Positions 24,201 through 36,873 of a stretch of DNA of 64,000 bases are shown here, in pieces. The DNA is from Datnioides undecimradiatus (taxonomy: Eukaryota; Chordata; Actinopteri; Lobotiformes; Datnioididae): the NCBI GenBank assembly GCA_008933995.1, contig WARS01000012.1, positions 2,666,001-2,730,000 on the forward strand, written 5' to 3'. The notes beneath the pieces were generated by a model. It had not been told where the DNA came from. It saw only the letters and a list, made by a program, of their open reading frames with translations, and did not search any database. Positions within the stretch are counted from its first letter, which is position 1. Every line of letters begins with the position of its first letter. The translations under genes and the position numbers were made by a program.

Positions 24201-25307
24201 CACAATGCTGGATGATGGTGTCCAGTCTCAGTGAATCATTTGGTGGTGTTATATTCTGACAGCCTGCCCTGTCTCCCAGCCACCTACTCTGTCTCTCTGT
24301 CTCTTTTTGTGTTGCTCTTGAGCGGGAGTGTAATAGATGATGCACACTGTGGCCTGTGTGCAGATGTTGTAAAATACCCTCACAAAATATGGCAATTTGA
24401 CACAGTGATGAGAAATGAGGAGGGCTCTCAGAACATAAATCATGTTCTTGGAGGCTTACAGCCTGCCTCAAGGTACTGTGTGTGTGTGTGTGTGTGTGTG
24501 TGACAGAGAGAGAGAGAGAGAGAGAGAAAGACAGTTTTTTTTTATGCTTGCAGCTTTACAGTATTTTCTATGCAGTCTAATTCCCACTCCAGTGAAAATC
24601 AGGAACAGAGGCAGAATATGAACATTTAAATTGAGTCTCTAGGAGAAGACAACCCTGAACAAATTTAACATGTTCACCAAGTTATCTGTAATAGCTGCAC
24701 ATATTAGTAAAAAAAAAGACTTTTAGACAACATAGATGCCAAACGCCTAAACATCCCACCTATATGTGATCATTGAACATGTCATTGCAAACGAGAGTAA
24801 AAGCCTCCAGCCAAGATCCAAAATCATGTATATAGCAACATATTAATCCCTATGGATTGAGCATTTAAGATATAAATGATTTAAGATCATTTAAGATATA
24901 AATGAGATATAATTTATGTAGCATTGCGTTGTAAAAGTTATCAGTGCGAATTGAAAATCATTACTTTGAAAAAAAGTGTCTCGTTAAAATTTTTAACATT
25001 TAACCTAACATTTAGAGAAAATTATCTCTATTGTTTTTGGCAACAAGGACAAGGACCGAAACACTTGTCGTAATTGCTCTGGGAAGTCGGAGCTCTCTGA
25101 GAGGTCCTTGAATGCAGCACTGTAATCGGCTCATTGTAAGCTGTTGGACTCAGTGACCAGCAGTCTTCTGGGAAGTTCTCATCCACTCCACACTATATCC
25201 ATCACCAAATTGTTCAAAAAACAAAAATAAGTTAAAATCCAAAGCACTTGTTCTTCACGCGCACACGTTTCTTTCTTAAACTGACTTCCTGTCCGCGCTA
25301 TGCCGGA
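24201..25307. other. Intergenic DNA upstream of tRNA-Ile
   Basis: Contains (GT)n at about 24478-24502 followed by (GA)n at 24505-24528, and an 18-bp direct repeat at 24862-24879 and 24888-24905. The stretch 24,310-24,475 is complex and could be a conserved element. No gene seen. Confidence 0.6.
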
Positions 25308-25401
25308 GCTCCAGTGGCGCAATCGGTTAGCGCGCGGTACTTATATGACAGTATTCAGCAGAGCGATGCCGAGGTTGTGAGTTCGAGCCTCACCTGGAGC
25401 A
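25308..25401 (+). tRNA. tRNA-Ile (anticodon UAU) with 20-nt intron
   Basis: A 7-bp acceptor stem (GCTCCAG with CTGGAGC at 25394-25400) and discriminator A25401. D-arm GCGC..GCGC. Anticodon stem CGGTA (25335-25339) with TGCCG (25367-25371). Anticodon TAT at 25342-25344. A 20-nt intron at 25346-25365 follows A37. T-arm GTGAG-TTCGAGC-CTCAC. Box A and box B cores are present in the D- and T-arms. CCA is not encoded, as is normal for nuclear tRNAs. Vertebrate tRNA-Ile(UAU) genes characteristically carry an intron at this place. The mature tRNA reads AUA codons. All stems pair, and a T5 terminator follows, so it is probably functional rather than a SINE relic. Confidence 0.94.
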
Positions 25402-25404
25402 GAG

Positions 25405-25409
25405 TTTTT
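25405..25409 (+). terminator. RNA polymerase III terminator (T5) of tRNA-Ile
   Basis: Run of five T starting four bases after the discriminator base. Confidence 0.85.
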
Positions 25410-26447
25410 AGACTAACCCTCACCTGGTATCGGCAGGTATACCCCTGAGCCGAGTCAGAGGGGACTTCCTGACATATGCCGACATGACGTCACATGGTAA
25501 TCCCCCTCCATATCAGCGGTGGCATAGTCTGGTGCAAGACAAAAACCACGTTAACATGAGGAATTGTCTATCAACAATATGTTTGATAATTTGTCTCGTC
25601 AAAACAAAACAATAAAGCAACTCCTTTGACGTTAAATTAATCAATCACAATATAAAAATAAACTGGTGTATGATCAAAAACACCGCAAAGAGCCTTGTTA
25701 AACTTTTTGTGAACAGTACTTGTCTTTATGGTGTTGGATATGGCCTGGCTATTAACTCTTGAGTAGCCTGTGTCTTTCCAGCAAATTTGACATATTTGTA
25801 TTTTTAGGTTAGATAATTTTCATCCGTGTAAATTAAGCGTCTACATACCTTATATGTGCACACTTGCTTTCCTTTCATTGCACCCTGACAGGCATTGAAT
25901 TGTATCACTTTAAACTTAGCAAAGTAGCATACAAGTTAAGAAACATGACGCCAACAAAGAAACAAACAACTGGTTGAACTCATAACTCCTTAACTGCTAG
26001 CTATATAAGATTTCTTGTCATTTCTATTTTGTGAATTCAGTTTATAATGTATCTCAACGGTGAAAATGGTGTATTTGTCTTTGTTGTAATATCAGCAATA
26101 ATAATTATAATCTTTTTTTTCAGTAACTGTCTTTGAAGAACTTTATCATTTCTTAGGTCTAAGTAAAAACTGCAACAATCAGTCAGATAAAATCCCTCCT
26201 AACAGCACGTCAGCACCTTCACAACCGTCACTAACCACAGTCATCAACTATCCTGTGTTTTTCTTCCTGAACAACATGAAAACGAACACATCAGTGCCAA
26301 AGAGTTTTATTTCAAATATACTCTGCCTTCGTCCTCTCAGGTAAGTCGTCCAGCAGCGTGCCCTGTCGGTCTACGATTGGGACTGCGATTCTGTTGTGAA
26401 AACAGATTTTTACCACTAGAGGGCGGTGCAACCGCATCAGCCAAAGC

Positions 26448-26450
<3 letters not shown>

Positions 26451-26495
<45 letters not shown>

Positions 26496-26542
26496 TGTGT
26501 GTGTATGTGTGTGTATGTGTGTGTATGTGTGTGTGTGTGTGT
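26451..26542. repeat. Compound (GA)n(GT)n microsatellite
   Basis: GA dinucleotides 26451-26493 followed directly by GT/GTAT units to about 26542. Confidence 0.95.
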
Positions 26543-27569
26543 CTAAACATGCCTTTCTGACTAAAGAGGTGCCTTTATCTTTTTAAAGAAAACAGATGAG
26601 TTGACAGGTGCAGTTTGGCAGAGCAGTGTGTCATTAATCCACCTCTGATCATTCTTATAATCGTTTTTTTCGCAATCCTATTTGCATTTTAAATCCTGCT
26701 ACTCAGAATGAAATGTACTTCAGCACACACAACACATACATACGCACACACACCTTTTTTTAAAGAGCCTGTGCATACTTCTCAATATTTGAAAAGTAAC
26801 ATCTGTGTTACTGAAGACCTTTCCCATCAACCATCAATCTTTGTAGACATGATTTATTACACTGTTACATGCTGAATACACTGTATCTGAATCCTTGTAT
26901 GTGTATGTGCTTTGTGTGACTGTTTGTGTGCAGGTCTGTCACTCTAAGCGCTTTAAAGCTGGGAATGAACAAGCAGAAGATTGCTGTAATGATGTGACCC
27001 AGATGTCCCGGGAGCAGATCCTCCAGGCTGAAAATGAGAGTGGAGATCAGGGCCTTGTTCCTACAGTCACCCCCACCTCCTTCCCTCCCTCCTACTTTCT
27101 ATCCAGCCAGAGACACAATCTCAGAGTATTTAGCAGCAGGGAATATGTGTGTATGTATGCATGTTAGTAAATGTGTGTATATCATTTAAGGGAATGTGTG
27201 CATGTGTTGTTGGCATCTGTGTTTGCGTGTGTGTGTGTGTGTGCTTAAGCTCATCCTGATCTATGTAAACACAAGAGATCAGATTTTGGAGTGTGTGCCA
27301 CTTGTTCTTGGTGCTCCGGATTAGACGTAACAGTTTTTTAATTTACTCTCCTCAGCTGCCTTCATAAGATGCTAATGCTGAGCATCGCACCACCAAAGAA
27401 CCCCCGCCGACCTTCCTCCACAACTCCCCCTCCGCTTCCCTCTTCCTCCTCTCCCCCTTCTCACCCATACCATGAGGTGTCCAGGTGGCTGAACAATTAC
27501 ACACACCACCCTGACAGTAGGCTCAGCGGGCCACTTTCCTCAATGAGAAGCTTGGCAGTAGGAGAATAA

Positions 27570-27571
<2 letters not shown>

Positions 27572-27615
<44 letters not shown>
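27572..27615. repeat. (GT)n microsatellite
   Basis: Uninterrupted GT dinucleotides, about 22 units. Confidence 0.95.
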
Positions 27616-27618
<3 letters not shown>

Positions 27619-30099
27619 GATTGAGGGGAAAAGGGGACAAAAGACAGAGAGTTTAATATTTGGGATAAGCTGTGATTGAACATCCTGATCAGAGCAGAAT
27701 GATCAAATTCTGCCAGTGATAATCCCCCATCTTGGAAAATTAAATACCACTCTGCCATGGCTCTTCTGCACAGTGACACTCTCTGCAACATGCTCACACA
27801 CATACACATTAATATGACCTGTATCTCATAACCCTGGTTGGTTCCTTGGAGAACTGTTCTGATATCTGATGAGTTTTTCATTAATAAGACACAAGTCTAA
27901 TCCTGAGGGAGAAACACAAAATGACAACGGATAAGCCCTGCTTACCCCTAACACACACACACACACACACACACTATAACTCTGATCCACTGATACTCTA
28001 TCTAACTAAACATCTATATGCACCTTTAAACTTGTTTTTATGCTTAATCTCTCCACCCAAGTTGTATTCAGTGCAGTGAAACATCATCTTAATTCATACT
28101 CAAAGATGTGGTGTGACAGATGGTTTATAATACTGCAATGCCCGTGAGCCCAGGTCAATATTGCTGCAGAGGAGAAGACACACAGTTGAATATTCTCAAC
28201 ATGTTTTGCTCCTGTTCACCACCAGTGGTGCACATGACAGTATTTTAAGCTCTGTGAATGGGTGTTTCTTGCTGAAATGGAACTTGAGGTTTGTAGTAGC
28301 TTTAATGTACGCAGACTTGTATCTTTAACTTTGCATCAAGAACAATATTTTCAAATCGCTCACATTTTGCACTGATGGATGAATCTCGTGCCCATCCAAG
28401 CTTTGAAACCCTCCATCTGTGAGTCATGTTACATTGGCTGTGGAGAACATGAATAAGAATTGAATAAGAACCAGTGACTCCTGAAATATCTCCTCCCACA
28501 TCCCAAATATATTCTTCATTCTTTAAATAAGGGGCACATATTTTGTTATGTTGTTTCAAATGAGATTCTCACCCTGAGACCAGGCATGTACTAATCATGT
28601 CTTACGGAGAACTACCAGATCTGACGGAAACCCTTGACTGGTTTTAGATTTGACAACTTTTATTTCAAGGAAAAACTTTCTCTTTTAGAACAGGCAGTCT
28701 GAAATTGATGACTCTGGTTTCAGATTGAACTTTGTACAGTTTCTTGCAGGTACTTGATTAACCTGGGGCAAAAATGAGCTGCTGGCCTCCAGTTAACATC
28801 CCTGATTTTCCTATTATCTGTTCAATATGTATAATTTTCTGTGCTGAAATACTTCCCACAAAGACTTCTGTGGTCATAAGGAAAGTTCCTTGCTGTGTTG
28901 ACTGGTAATAAAACCTTTGGTGCCATGTGATTTTGTTTTTATTGCAAATGTTTGCTGTGGCTTGAGCTGAGCTTCTAGTGCCTCCTTCCTCTACTGGCTT
29001 TGACTAGGTGACGAAATTGGAGTTCCTCTCTAAAAAGTTTAGTATAGTGGAGAGTGGGAGTAATAATTACCATCCCATGTGACATTCCCAAAGGTGTGAT
29101 CAAGAAAGAAAAAAACAGAGTAATTTTCTTTTGTCATATGCAGAAAAAGAAAATGCGTTGCACAGTAATGCAGGGGTCAATGTTCAAGAGTTTGTCCCAG
29201 ACAAGGTGTAACTGCATGGTAAAAACCAGATAAGGAGTACAGAATATTGTACAATAAAGAGGAAATTTTTGCACAGTACAATCAAGACTACACGCGCAGT
29301 GCATAGTTTAGTTTTTAGAGGTGGGTAGTTTTAGAAATAAGTGAAATCTGACAAAATAAACAGATAGAAAAACATAAGGTATCATGAATTAGACTGGAGA
29401 TGATACAGTCAATCACATGTATGCAAACAGAACAAGTTGCTATGCACAAATGGGGCAGCAACTATCCCCTAGTTAAAGCAAAGCTGGCCCACATTCGGCC
29501 TAATTGAGAAATATCTTTAAGAGTGATTTCAATTTGATTAAGAATAGATCCTTGGATGTGAATGCATTTAGATAAATGATAATAGCTTGCTGTGCCTTGA
29601 TAGTAAGATTAACCCAATTTGTCTACTTGTAATTTCTGCTTAATAAGATTTCTATCTCTGTGAGGTGATTTTTATCATGCTTGATTTAGTTTCTAAACAA
29701 CATATGGGCTTCAGTGAGCGGCTGAAAATTCATAGTTATGTGTGCTTTCTTAAAACAGCACAGCTTTCGGCGAAATATAGTAAAATAGAACAATTCTTTC
29801 TTCTGTTCCCTGTTCTTCATTCAATGCTGTGCTGGAATTAGGTTGCGCTTGTTATTTACTCCGGGACAATCTTGCCAGTGTATGTGGTAATGTGCAACCC
29901 TGTAAAGGCTGATGATAATTAAACATTTCACCAGTGCCACCTTTATTCAATCTATAGCTCGAATGGTGGCTGCAAGGTTGCGGTCAAAAGACACCTGCCG
30001 CAAACTTTAACGTTGACTGTTCAAGACTGACTCCGCCTATCAGGACAAGCTTCGGTGTACGCTGAAACTGGTTACAAGTGTATTCTACTGATCCACTGC

Positions 30100-30400
30100 G
30101 TCACAGAACTTCGGTAATAGACCAATGAAAATATAGTTTTGGACAGGGGCAGAGCTAATTGACAGAGAAGACAGCCAATTAATCAACGTTTCGCCTTACC
30201 GTTGTAACCAATCACCAAGCATATGCCAAAAATAACACCTCCTCTTGTTCAGCACCCAAAGTCGAAGGATAGCTCTGGCCTTTCAATTGAAGAAAGTGCT
30301 AGATTTGTCAGTGTTGTATAATATAACCAATTCTCAGTGTCCATATTTGTTTTGGAACGATCGGAATTGTCTTCATTTAATGTGAGCGACAGAACTGGCG
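30100..30400 (+). promoter_or_regulatory. Presumed ppm1b promoter
   Basis: CCAAT-box words occur around 30122, 30174 and 30207 within 100 bases, and CG dinucleotides are commoner than in the flanks. No TATA box is obvious at a fixed distance. The start site is inferred to lie between about 30,230 and 30,480, upstream of the first splice donor at 30,630. Confidence 0.5.
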
Positions 30401-30629
30401 TCAAACATGCGTAAAAATCAACGCTGTCCAAGCAGGGAACCACCGAGAAAGGAATTATCGCCGCTGTTCTGAGGCCAATCTCGATTATTTTTGTCAAATA
30501 AGGAAACATAACATAGCTAGCTAGCTAACGTTAGCTCAGTAGATAGCTAGGTTACCGACATATCTTCACACAAAGGCAGAATCCAGCAGATAATCAAGAT
30601 TGGATCTACATTCGCAGCAGCAGGAAAAC
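30400..30629 (+). other. ppm1b: Noncoding first exon of ppm1b (5' boundary unknown)
   Basis: Ends at a strong donor AAC|GTAAGT (30630). Mammalian PPM1B also begins with a noncoding exon spliced to the large exon bearing the ATG. No other convincing donor with promoter-like context lies between the tRNA and the coding exon. The 5' end cannot be fixed from sequence alone. Confidence 0.5.
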
Positions 30630-33600
30630 GTAAGTAGCATGCTAGTGTGTGCGCTAACGTCATTAGCTTGAGTTTGACAAGCTGGGGAAATGCGTTGGCT
30701 CCAACGACAGCTAACTGTTAAGTTAACATTAGCAAGCCAGCTAATGTTAGCTCACATCAACACACTAGCAAACTAGGCCTTTCCGTGGAGGGACCAGTGT
30801 TAGGTGGAATTGAGTTCAGCATGTGGTCAGTGGATTGGTATTTAACACAGAAACGCATCTCCAAAAACAGTCGGTTCATGCAACATTAATCATGTTGTGC
30901 AATAACGTTAGCGTACAAACAGACCGTTGCCAGAATAAAACCTGATCCCTCATCTGAAGTTTCAAACTCGGCTACCGCCAACGATGGCAAGCCAATTCTG
31001 AATGAAGTACATTTAAAGTAATGCCAGTGTTAATAGTCAAACGACACATTGGCCTCCAGTGCTTAGTCTGGTCCCAAGCGAGCTAATCTAGCACGGTGTA
31101 GCGTTAGGCAACACTAGCTATAACTAGCTAATGACAGCTTAGCGGACTTTGTCATATGGGTGTCAATGTTCAGCAATGTGATGTTAGCTTGGCACTGTAA
31201 TGATATTTCTAACGATATAACATTATTCTTGGACAAGCAAATGTTCCCAAACCAGTAATTAATTAATTTTATTAAGTAGCTTTACAGCGACATCAAAGCA
31301 ACGAGTTAACCGTCGATATGTGTTAAACAGAAACGCATGCGGTGGCAGTTGGATAGCTGTTGAATGTTGTGTTGTGTATGCTGTGACCTTAGAGGGTAAT
31401 TATATCCACAAGCCCTTGTTTTTCCGTGAAATCTGCCACTAACTTTACACATGAAATGTCGTCTAAGCAGATTACACTTAATGTTTGTCAGAAACTGATA
31501 AAGTGTTTATGACCAGTCATGTTTCACTGCGGCAACAGCACTGCATCTCCCTACACTTTTACGATTTTCTCCCAAAATACCTAAATTTTGTTAACGTACT
31601 TGGTATTTACCAATACATAGTCCAAATCATATATTGAATGATGCTCAGTATGTGTTTTCGAACTAAAATAACGCCAATAAACTATGCTAACAAAACACTG
31701 CAACTTAAAATCATATAAACAAATAGTTTGCTACTATTATGGTAGTTTAAACTGTATTCATTGTTTTGATATCAACTGGTCACGTACAATGGCAATTATA
31801 CAAGTATGTAGTTTATGTCATGTCGCAGTTGATTTATGGTATGGCAAAGTCAGCTGCTATACACCGATATATTTATTTCTTTGTATTATATTCATATATT
31901 GCACACATTCCAAGCTGTGATCAAGAGGAGCATGTCTGTAGGAAGGTATATAAGAAGCTGTTCAAAATGTACAGGGTTTGCCTTGAGCATAAAAATGGGC
32001 TTGGTTCAGAACTTCTAACTTTGCTTTCGTTACACAGCCATACAGGCTTTTGTGAGCATGTGATCTACCAAATGTGATAAGTAATAAGACTATATTAATT
32101 TAAGGGTTGGGTTTCAGTGAGCCATTGCTGTTTTTTTCTTTCATGTTTTTAGAGCAATCAGTGCCAAAATAGTGACTCCTGTTGAACCTTGCGTACTGTG
32201 CTCTTCATAGATATTTTAGAAAAATGACCTGTGTCTGATGTGCTCAGTTAGGTAAGTCATCATTAGCAACAGCTTAGATTGGTAAAAACACTTCTAAATC
32301 ATCTGCAGAATTTTCTTGACAGTATTGCAATCGGACTTTCTCAAAGTTTTCGTGCAATCAGGGCTAATTCCTCGTTCCAATCACTCCAAACAAGTGTCTC
32401 CCCTTGGGTTTCGGAATGATAAGTTCACTGTGAATTGCCTTTAATAATGTATAGGCACCCCACCAGCACTATAGAAAGTTATCTTCCAACTTATAATGTA
32501 TATCTCTCCCCATTCCATGCACAGAAAATATTTATGAAGATTTTATGGTGAGCATAAATCTGTTACAGTGTGTGAGTGGGCCAAATTCGCTATCTGTTTT
32601 TATTCTTCTGACAGTTTGTGAATTTTATATGATCTTTGATGATGAACCATTCAAGATTGCCTGACTACATTGCAGGCTTATGGTAAATTCACATTTCAGC
32701 GTCAATTTTTCAGTGTGCAGAGTTCAAATGTAACCCGACAGGCACCCTACTCACCTTCTCCAGTATATCAGATTGCGATAAGGTGCACAGGTGACCAGTA
32801 TATGACATCACTTGGTGTTGGGCTTGTGCCCTGCCAGCCAGATACGGGAGGAGTTCAATAGCAGATAATCTTATCTGAGTCAGCAGTCACTGTGTAAAGA
32901 CTGAGGAGCAGATGAAACACAGTGTCAGTGGGAGACTGAGACAGTCAACGAGCTTATTTTAGAGTTTGACAAGATATTAAAGGCCTTGGCTGTGCTCTGA
33001 AGGAATTGTAGGCGTCACAAGGTGCTTTAAAAGTATAGGAGACCACACTGGTCCTCTATAATGGGAAAGAAATTACACTGGTTCATTGACCATTACTGTG
33101 AATTGTTTCACAGTTTTCAGTGGAAGAAAATCAGTTTCGACTTCAGCGTTCTCATGTGCGTACTAAAATGATTGACTTAACACAGTCAGAAGTAGATATC
33201 AGCAATGCAACTCGGTAGCACTGAGCCATATAGAAATGACAAAATAAGGGCCAAATTTGCTAATAGTGTTGAGGCCCTGACATTAAGTGCTATGTCTTCA
33301 TTAAGCGGTCATGTTATTTATACACAAGAGAAAAAGATTGTTTGTTTGATGGACCTTTTTAATTTTTGCTTTTTTGAAGATTAAATATTTGTTTATGTAT
33401 TTTCTTTTTCATGTTTCCAACCTCTAAATCAGCTTTTCTTGATGGTCTGTGATGGTAAAGTGATTATCTTTGGGTTGTAGACTGTTAAATGGACAAACCA
33501 GACAACTGGAGACCTTTCTGCAAAGTTGGTTGATCAATCATTAATGAAATTTATTGCAGTTTTCAGACCTTATATATGGTTATTTTTAAAACACAAGTCA

Positions 33601-36600
33601 ATTGAATTTCTGAGTGTAAGGAAGTTTTAGGAAGCTGCTGCCAGGACCATAGTAGAGAAGTTTCTTTTCAGGATGTCAAGATTAACTGATTGGTCAGTCA
33701 TCACAAAGTTATTGATTAAATGCTGCATTTGTAAAGTCAATAAAAATGGCAAGGTTTCTAGTTTCAGCTTCTTAGGCAAGGAATAATCGATTCATTAAAA
33801 ATATAGATTCACTGTTAAAGAAAATAACCATTAGTTGCAGCACCAATTGCTTTTCTTTGCTTGTGTTACCACCTCTGACTTTGAGAGTGTCACTATGATG
33901 AGGTTGTATAGATTCTCTTGATTGGTCATCTGCACATTGTGCACTTTGATGCATTTGTCACTAGGATCTGCAGAAATTTGCCAGTGGCATCATTGGCCTA
34001 GTTTTGAAAGTACAGATGAACTTGTCAAGGGTCACTTTTATCCATGAGCTTTGTGTTTTAGAGGAGCATTTGTTGTCAACTCGCAGTCAAAGGGAAAATT
34101 TTATTGTCGGTAAGAGGAAAAAAAATGCCTGAGACCAGGTAGTACTGGAATGATTTTCATTGACTGGTATGATTCAGGAGTTGTATGGCCAACCCTGGAA
34201 GCAGTGTGCAGCTGATTAGTGCACAAAGGGGAGATGAAGAAATGGAGGGTCAATAAAGTGTGTTAAAGTACTCCATGTTGTATGCGTCCACCTTTTGTTC
34301 AGGGTGTAATGAAAGAAATGTAAAGAGGAAAGCCAGGCAATATCAGAGCTTAACTAACATAAAATTTGAAATGGTTTCAACAGTTTTGATAAAAAGACAG
34401 ATTTAAATATGAATTTCAGGCATGCAAATAGGTACAGCTGAAAGATGTGGCTTTAAAAGTTATTGCTGTTAACAGGGAACAGGGAACCAATTACACAACA
34501 AGACATGTTCCAGTTCAGGTTTGCCGTGTCAGAGCCACCGCATGGTAGAGCTCGAGTCGACTCTACACGTTTCCATTGTCAAAAGCTGTTCAGTGTGTGT
34601 ATGTTGACTGTAAATGATCGAGTCAGTTACCAAATTTGACTGAGCTGTACCCGTGTAGTCCTCACTCAGTATCACCCAGGTCCCATATCACGTAATCATG
34701 TCATCATTAGGTATAAATGGTGTAATGCTATGGCAATGTTATGGATACTCAGATTAACTTGGTACATTTTTGTGCTTGTTGACCATCATATGTTGAGGTG
34801 ACAACTTGTTTCGTTGACTCTGTTATCACAAAACAAGCAAAGGAGTTGACAAGTACTTCCTGGATGCTTTATAATTTGTTCTGAGTCAACACTGTATAAT
34901 TTAGAGGAGAGAGGGCTTCTGATTTGGGTCACTTTTAGCAGGACACATGTCCAGTATATTGTAATTATCACACTCCACTGTTTCTTTTCAGTTCATAATG
35001 TGGGATTGTTCATTTCTTGTGTGCTCTTTTTGATTTTAAATTAATCCCATGTAGGTGTCTGAGTGAGGGACAATCGTGCCACTGTGTAAAAGTTCACAAA
35101 CTTTTACATTTACATTTTTTGTCTACCTGGTATTCACACTGAATGACCATTTTATTTATATAGTAAACCATTTTCCCTAGATCTACAACTCTGTTGCTCC
35201 AACCTGTCAGGAGTGACAGAAATGTCCGTACACTCTGACATTATAGACGATGTGTTGCACTCTCAAGTGCCGAAGCCATAAGTGGAACTAAACATATATT
35301 CTGCGATGGTTGAGTTAATCACAGTCTGTGGTCGACCACTCTGACAGATGAATTTAGTTTAAGTGAGTGTGGGGGTCATTCAAAGAACTAGAGGCTTTGG
35401 GAAAGAACCTTAACATACTGCTTCTGTCTGATGTCCACAGGTGAATTCTTGGATCTTTGTTGAATCTTGAATCTCCTATAAGACTGTCATCTAATTTCAC
35501 AAATACCGAACCCAGGCCCGGCATTGTATTACTTTGCAACCTCTTCAGTTTGTCTGTCCAAATTAGGGTCTGTAACAAATGGCATATAAGCAAACATTTT
35601 CTTATTTATCCTGGTGACTACTCATGTTTCATTACCTGTATGGACATTTGTCATCTTAAAGGCTCAGTTTCTCTGGTTTGGCATTTAGTTTTGGCTTCTT
35701 TAGCCTGTTGGAAGTACATCCCAGCACAAACTAGCTTTTGAACACATTTCAGTTTGCAAGCACAAGCAACAAAAAAGCACCTTAATACAACAAAATGCCT
35801 GTGGTGGTGTATGAAGCCATGTGGAGGATGCAGCTAAGCAGTGTCTTAGAGCTCGATGGCTAAGTACAACTGAAATTACAATTTGTTTATTTAAAGACAG
35901 TTTAGTGATTTAATCAGTCAAGACAGAGGAAAGGTTAACTACCTAAGAAACCAAGAAGAGCCCAAGTTTAATTTAGCCAAGACAAATTACTGAGTCAGTT
36001 AAAAAGATTTGTCAAAGGCTATGCTTGGCTGACCTCAGCACTATTTGCAGAAGGCAGCAGGCTGGCTAGCATATAAACTAATCCAGCAAACTCATAATGC
36101 TAGACAAATATTCATGGACAGGCTGTCATCATTGTATGGTTTTGCATAACAAACAGGTATCGTCACCTGCCTTATTGCCCCCCCTGTAAGGGCTCTTATT
36201 GGCTCAGTTGTGTTCCTAGCCGTGACAACCGTCATTCACAAAAGCAGAACAAAGCCAATTTGTAATACTCTGGAAAAAATTGTCACGTAGGTATCATCTC
36301 AATAGTGTGGAAGACTTGAAATGTCTTAAATTACATTATCTTATTGTAAGGGCTTAAGTAAAAAAAAACAACAAACAAACCCAGATTTGTTTCAAACTGT
36401 AATCACGTCAACATTGAGTAAATAACACCCCAAGCTGCTTTTGCTCCAATTATCACATCATCTGTAGAGTCAGGCGTGAATGTACAGGGAGAGTGTATTA
36501 CAACATATGTATTGATGTGTTCTTATGGATAATGCTGGGAGCTGTGCGTTAACCTTGCTTCCAGGGTAGCATTAACTGTTTTGTGTGAGTGTGAGTGTGC

Positions 36601-36831
36601 CTGATCTCAGAGCAGCACACAGGCTCTCTGCAGCATTATGTAATCCCCAACCTTCCACTTCCCTCTTTGTAGCCAGTAGTTTTTGGCAGACATGTGCGAC
36701 TTAGCATGAGGGGGTGTTGGTTTCGACCTGTGGTTACAGGACGGGTGACAGCAATTTTGAAGGGGTTAAGTGGTTGAGAGTTCCTGGTTTCAGTCTGATG
36801 TCTCAATGTAGATCATTCCAGGGGTTTTTCT

Positions 36832-36873
<42 letters not shown>

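Larger units (their letters stand above)
25410..30100. other. Intergenic DNA between tRNA-Ile and ppm1b
   Basis: Holds a compound (GA)n-(GT/GTAT)n at 26451-26542, (GT)n at 27572-27615 and (AC)n at about 27952-27974. Open frames at 26895-27167 and 27369-27569 are short and match no family I recognise. No RNA gene or protein gene is supported. Confidence 0.6.

Noticed and set aside
26895-27167. 90-codon open frame preceded by an AG acceptor-like tract, intergenic
   Set aside because: Begins and ends in GT-rich microsatellite DNA and shows no recognisable domain; at most a noncoding transcript.
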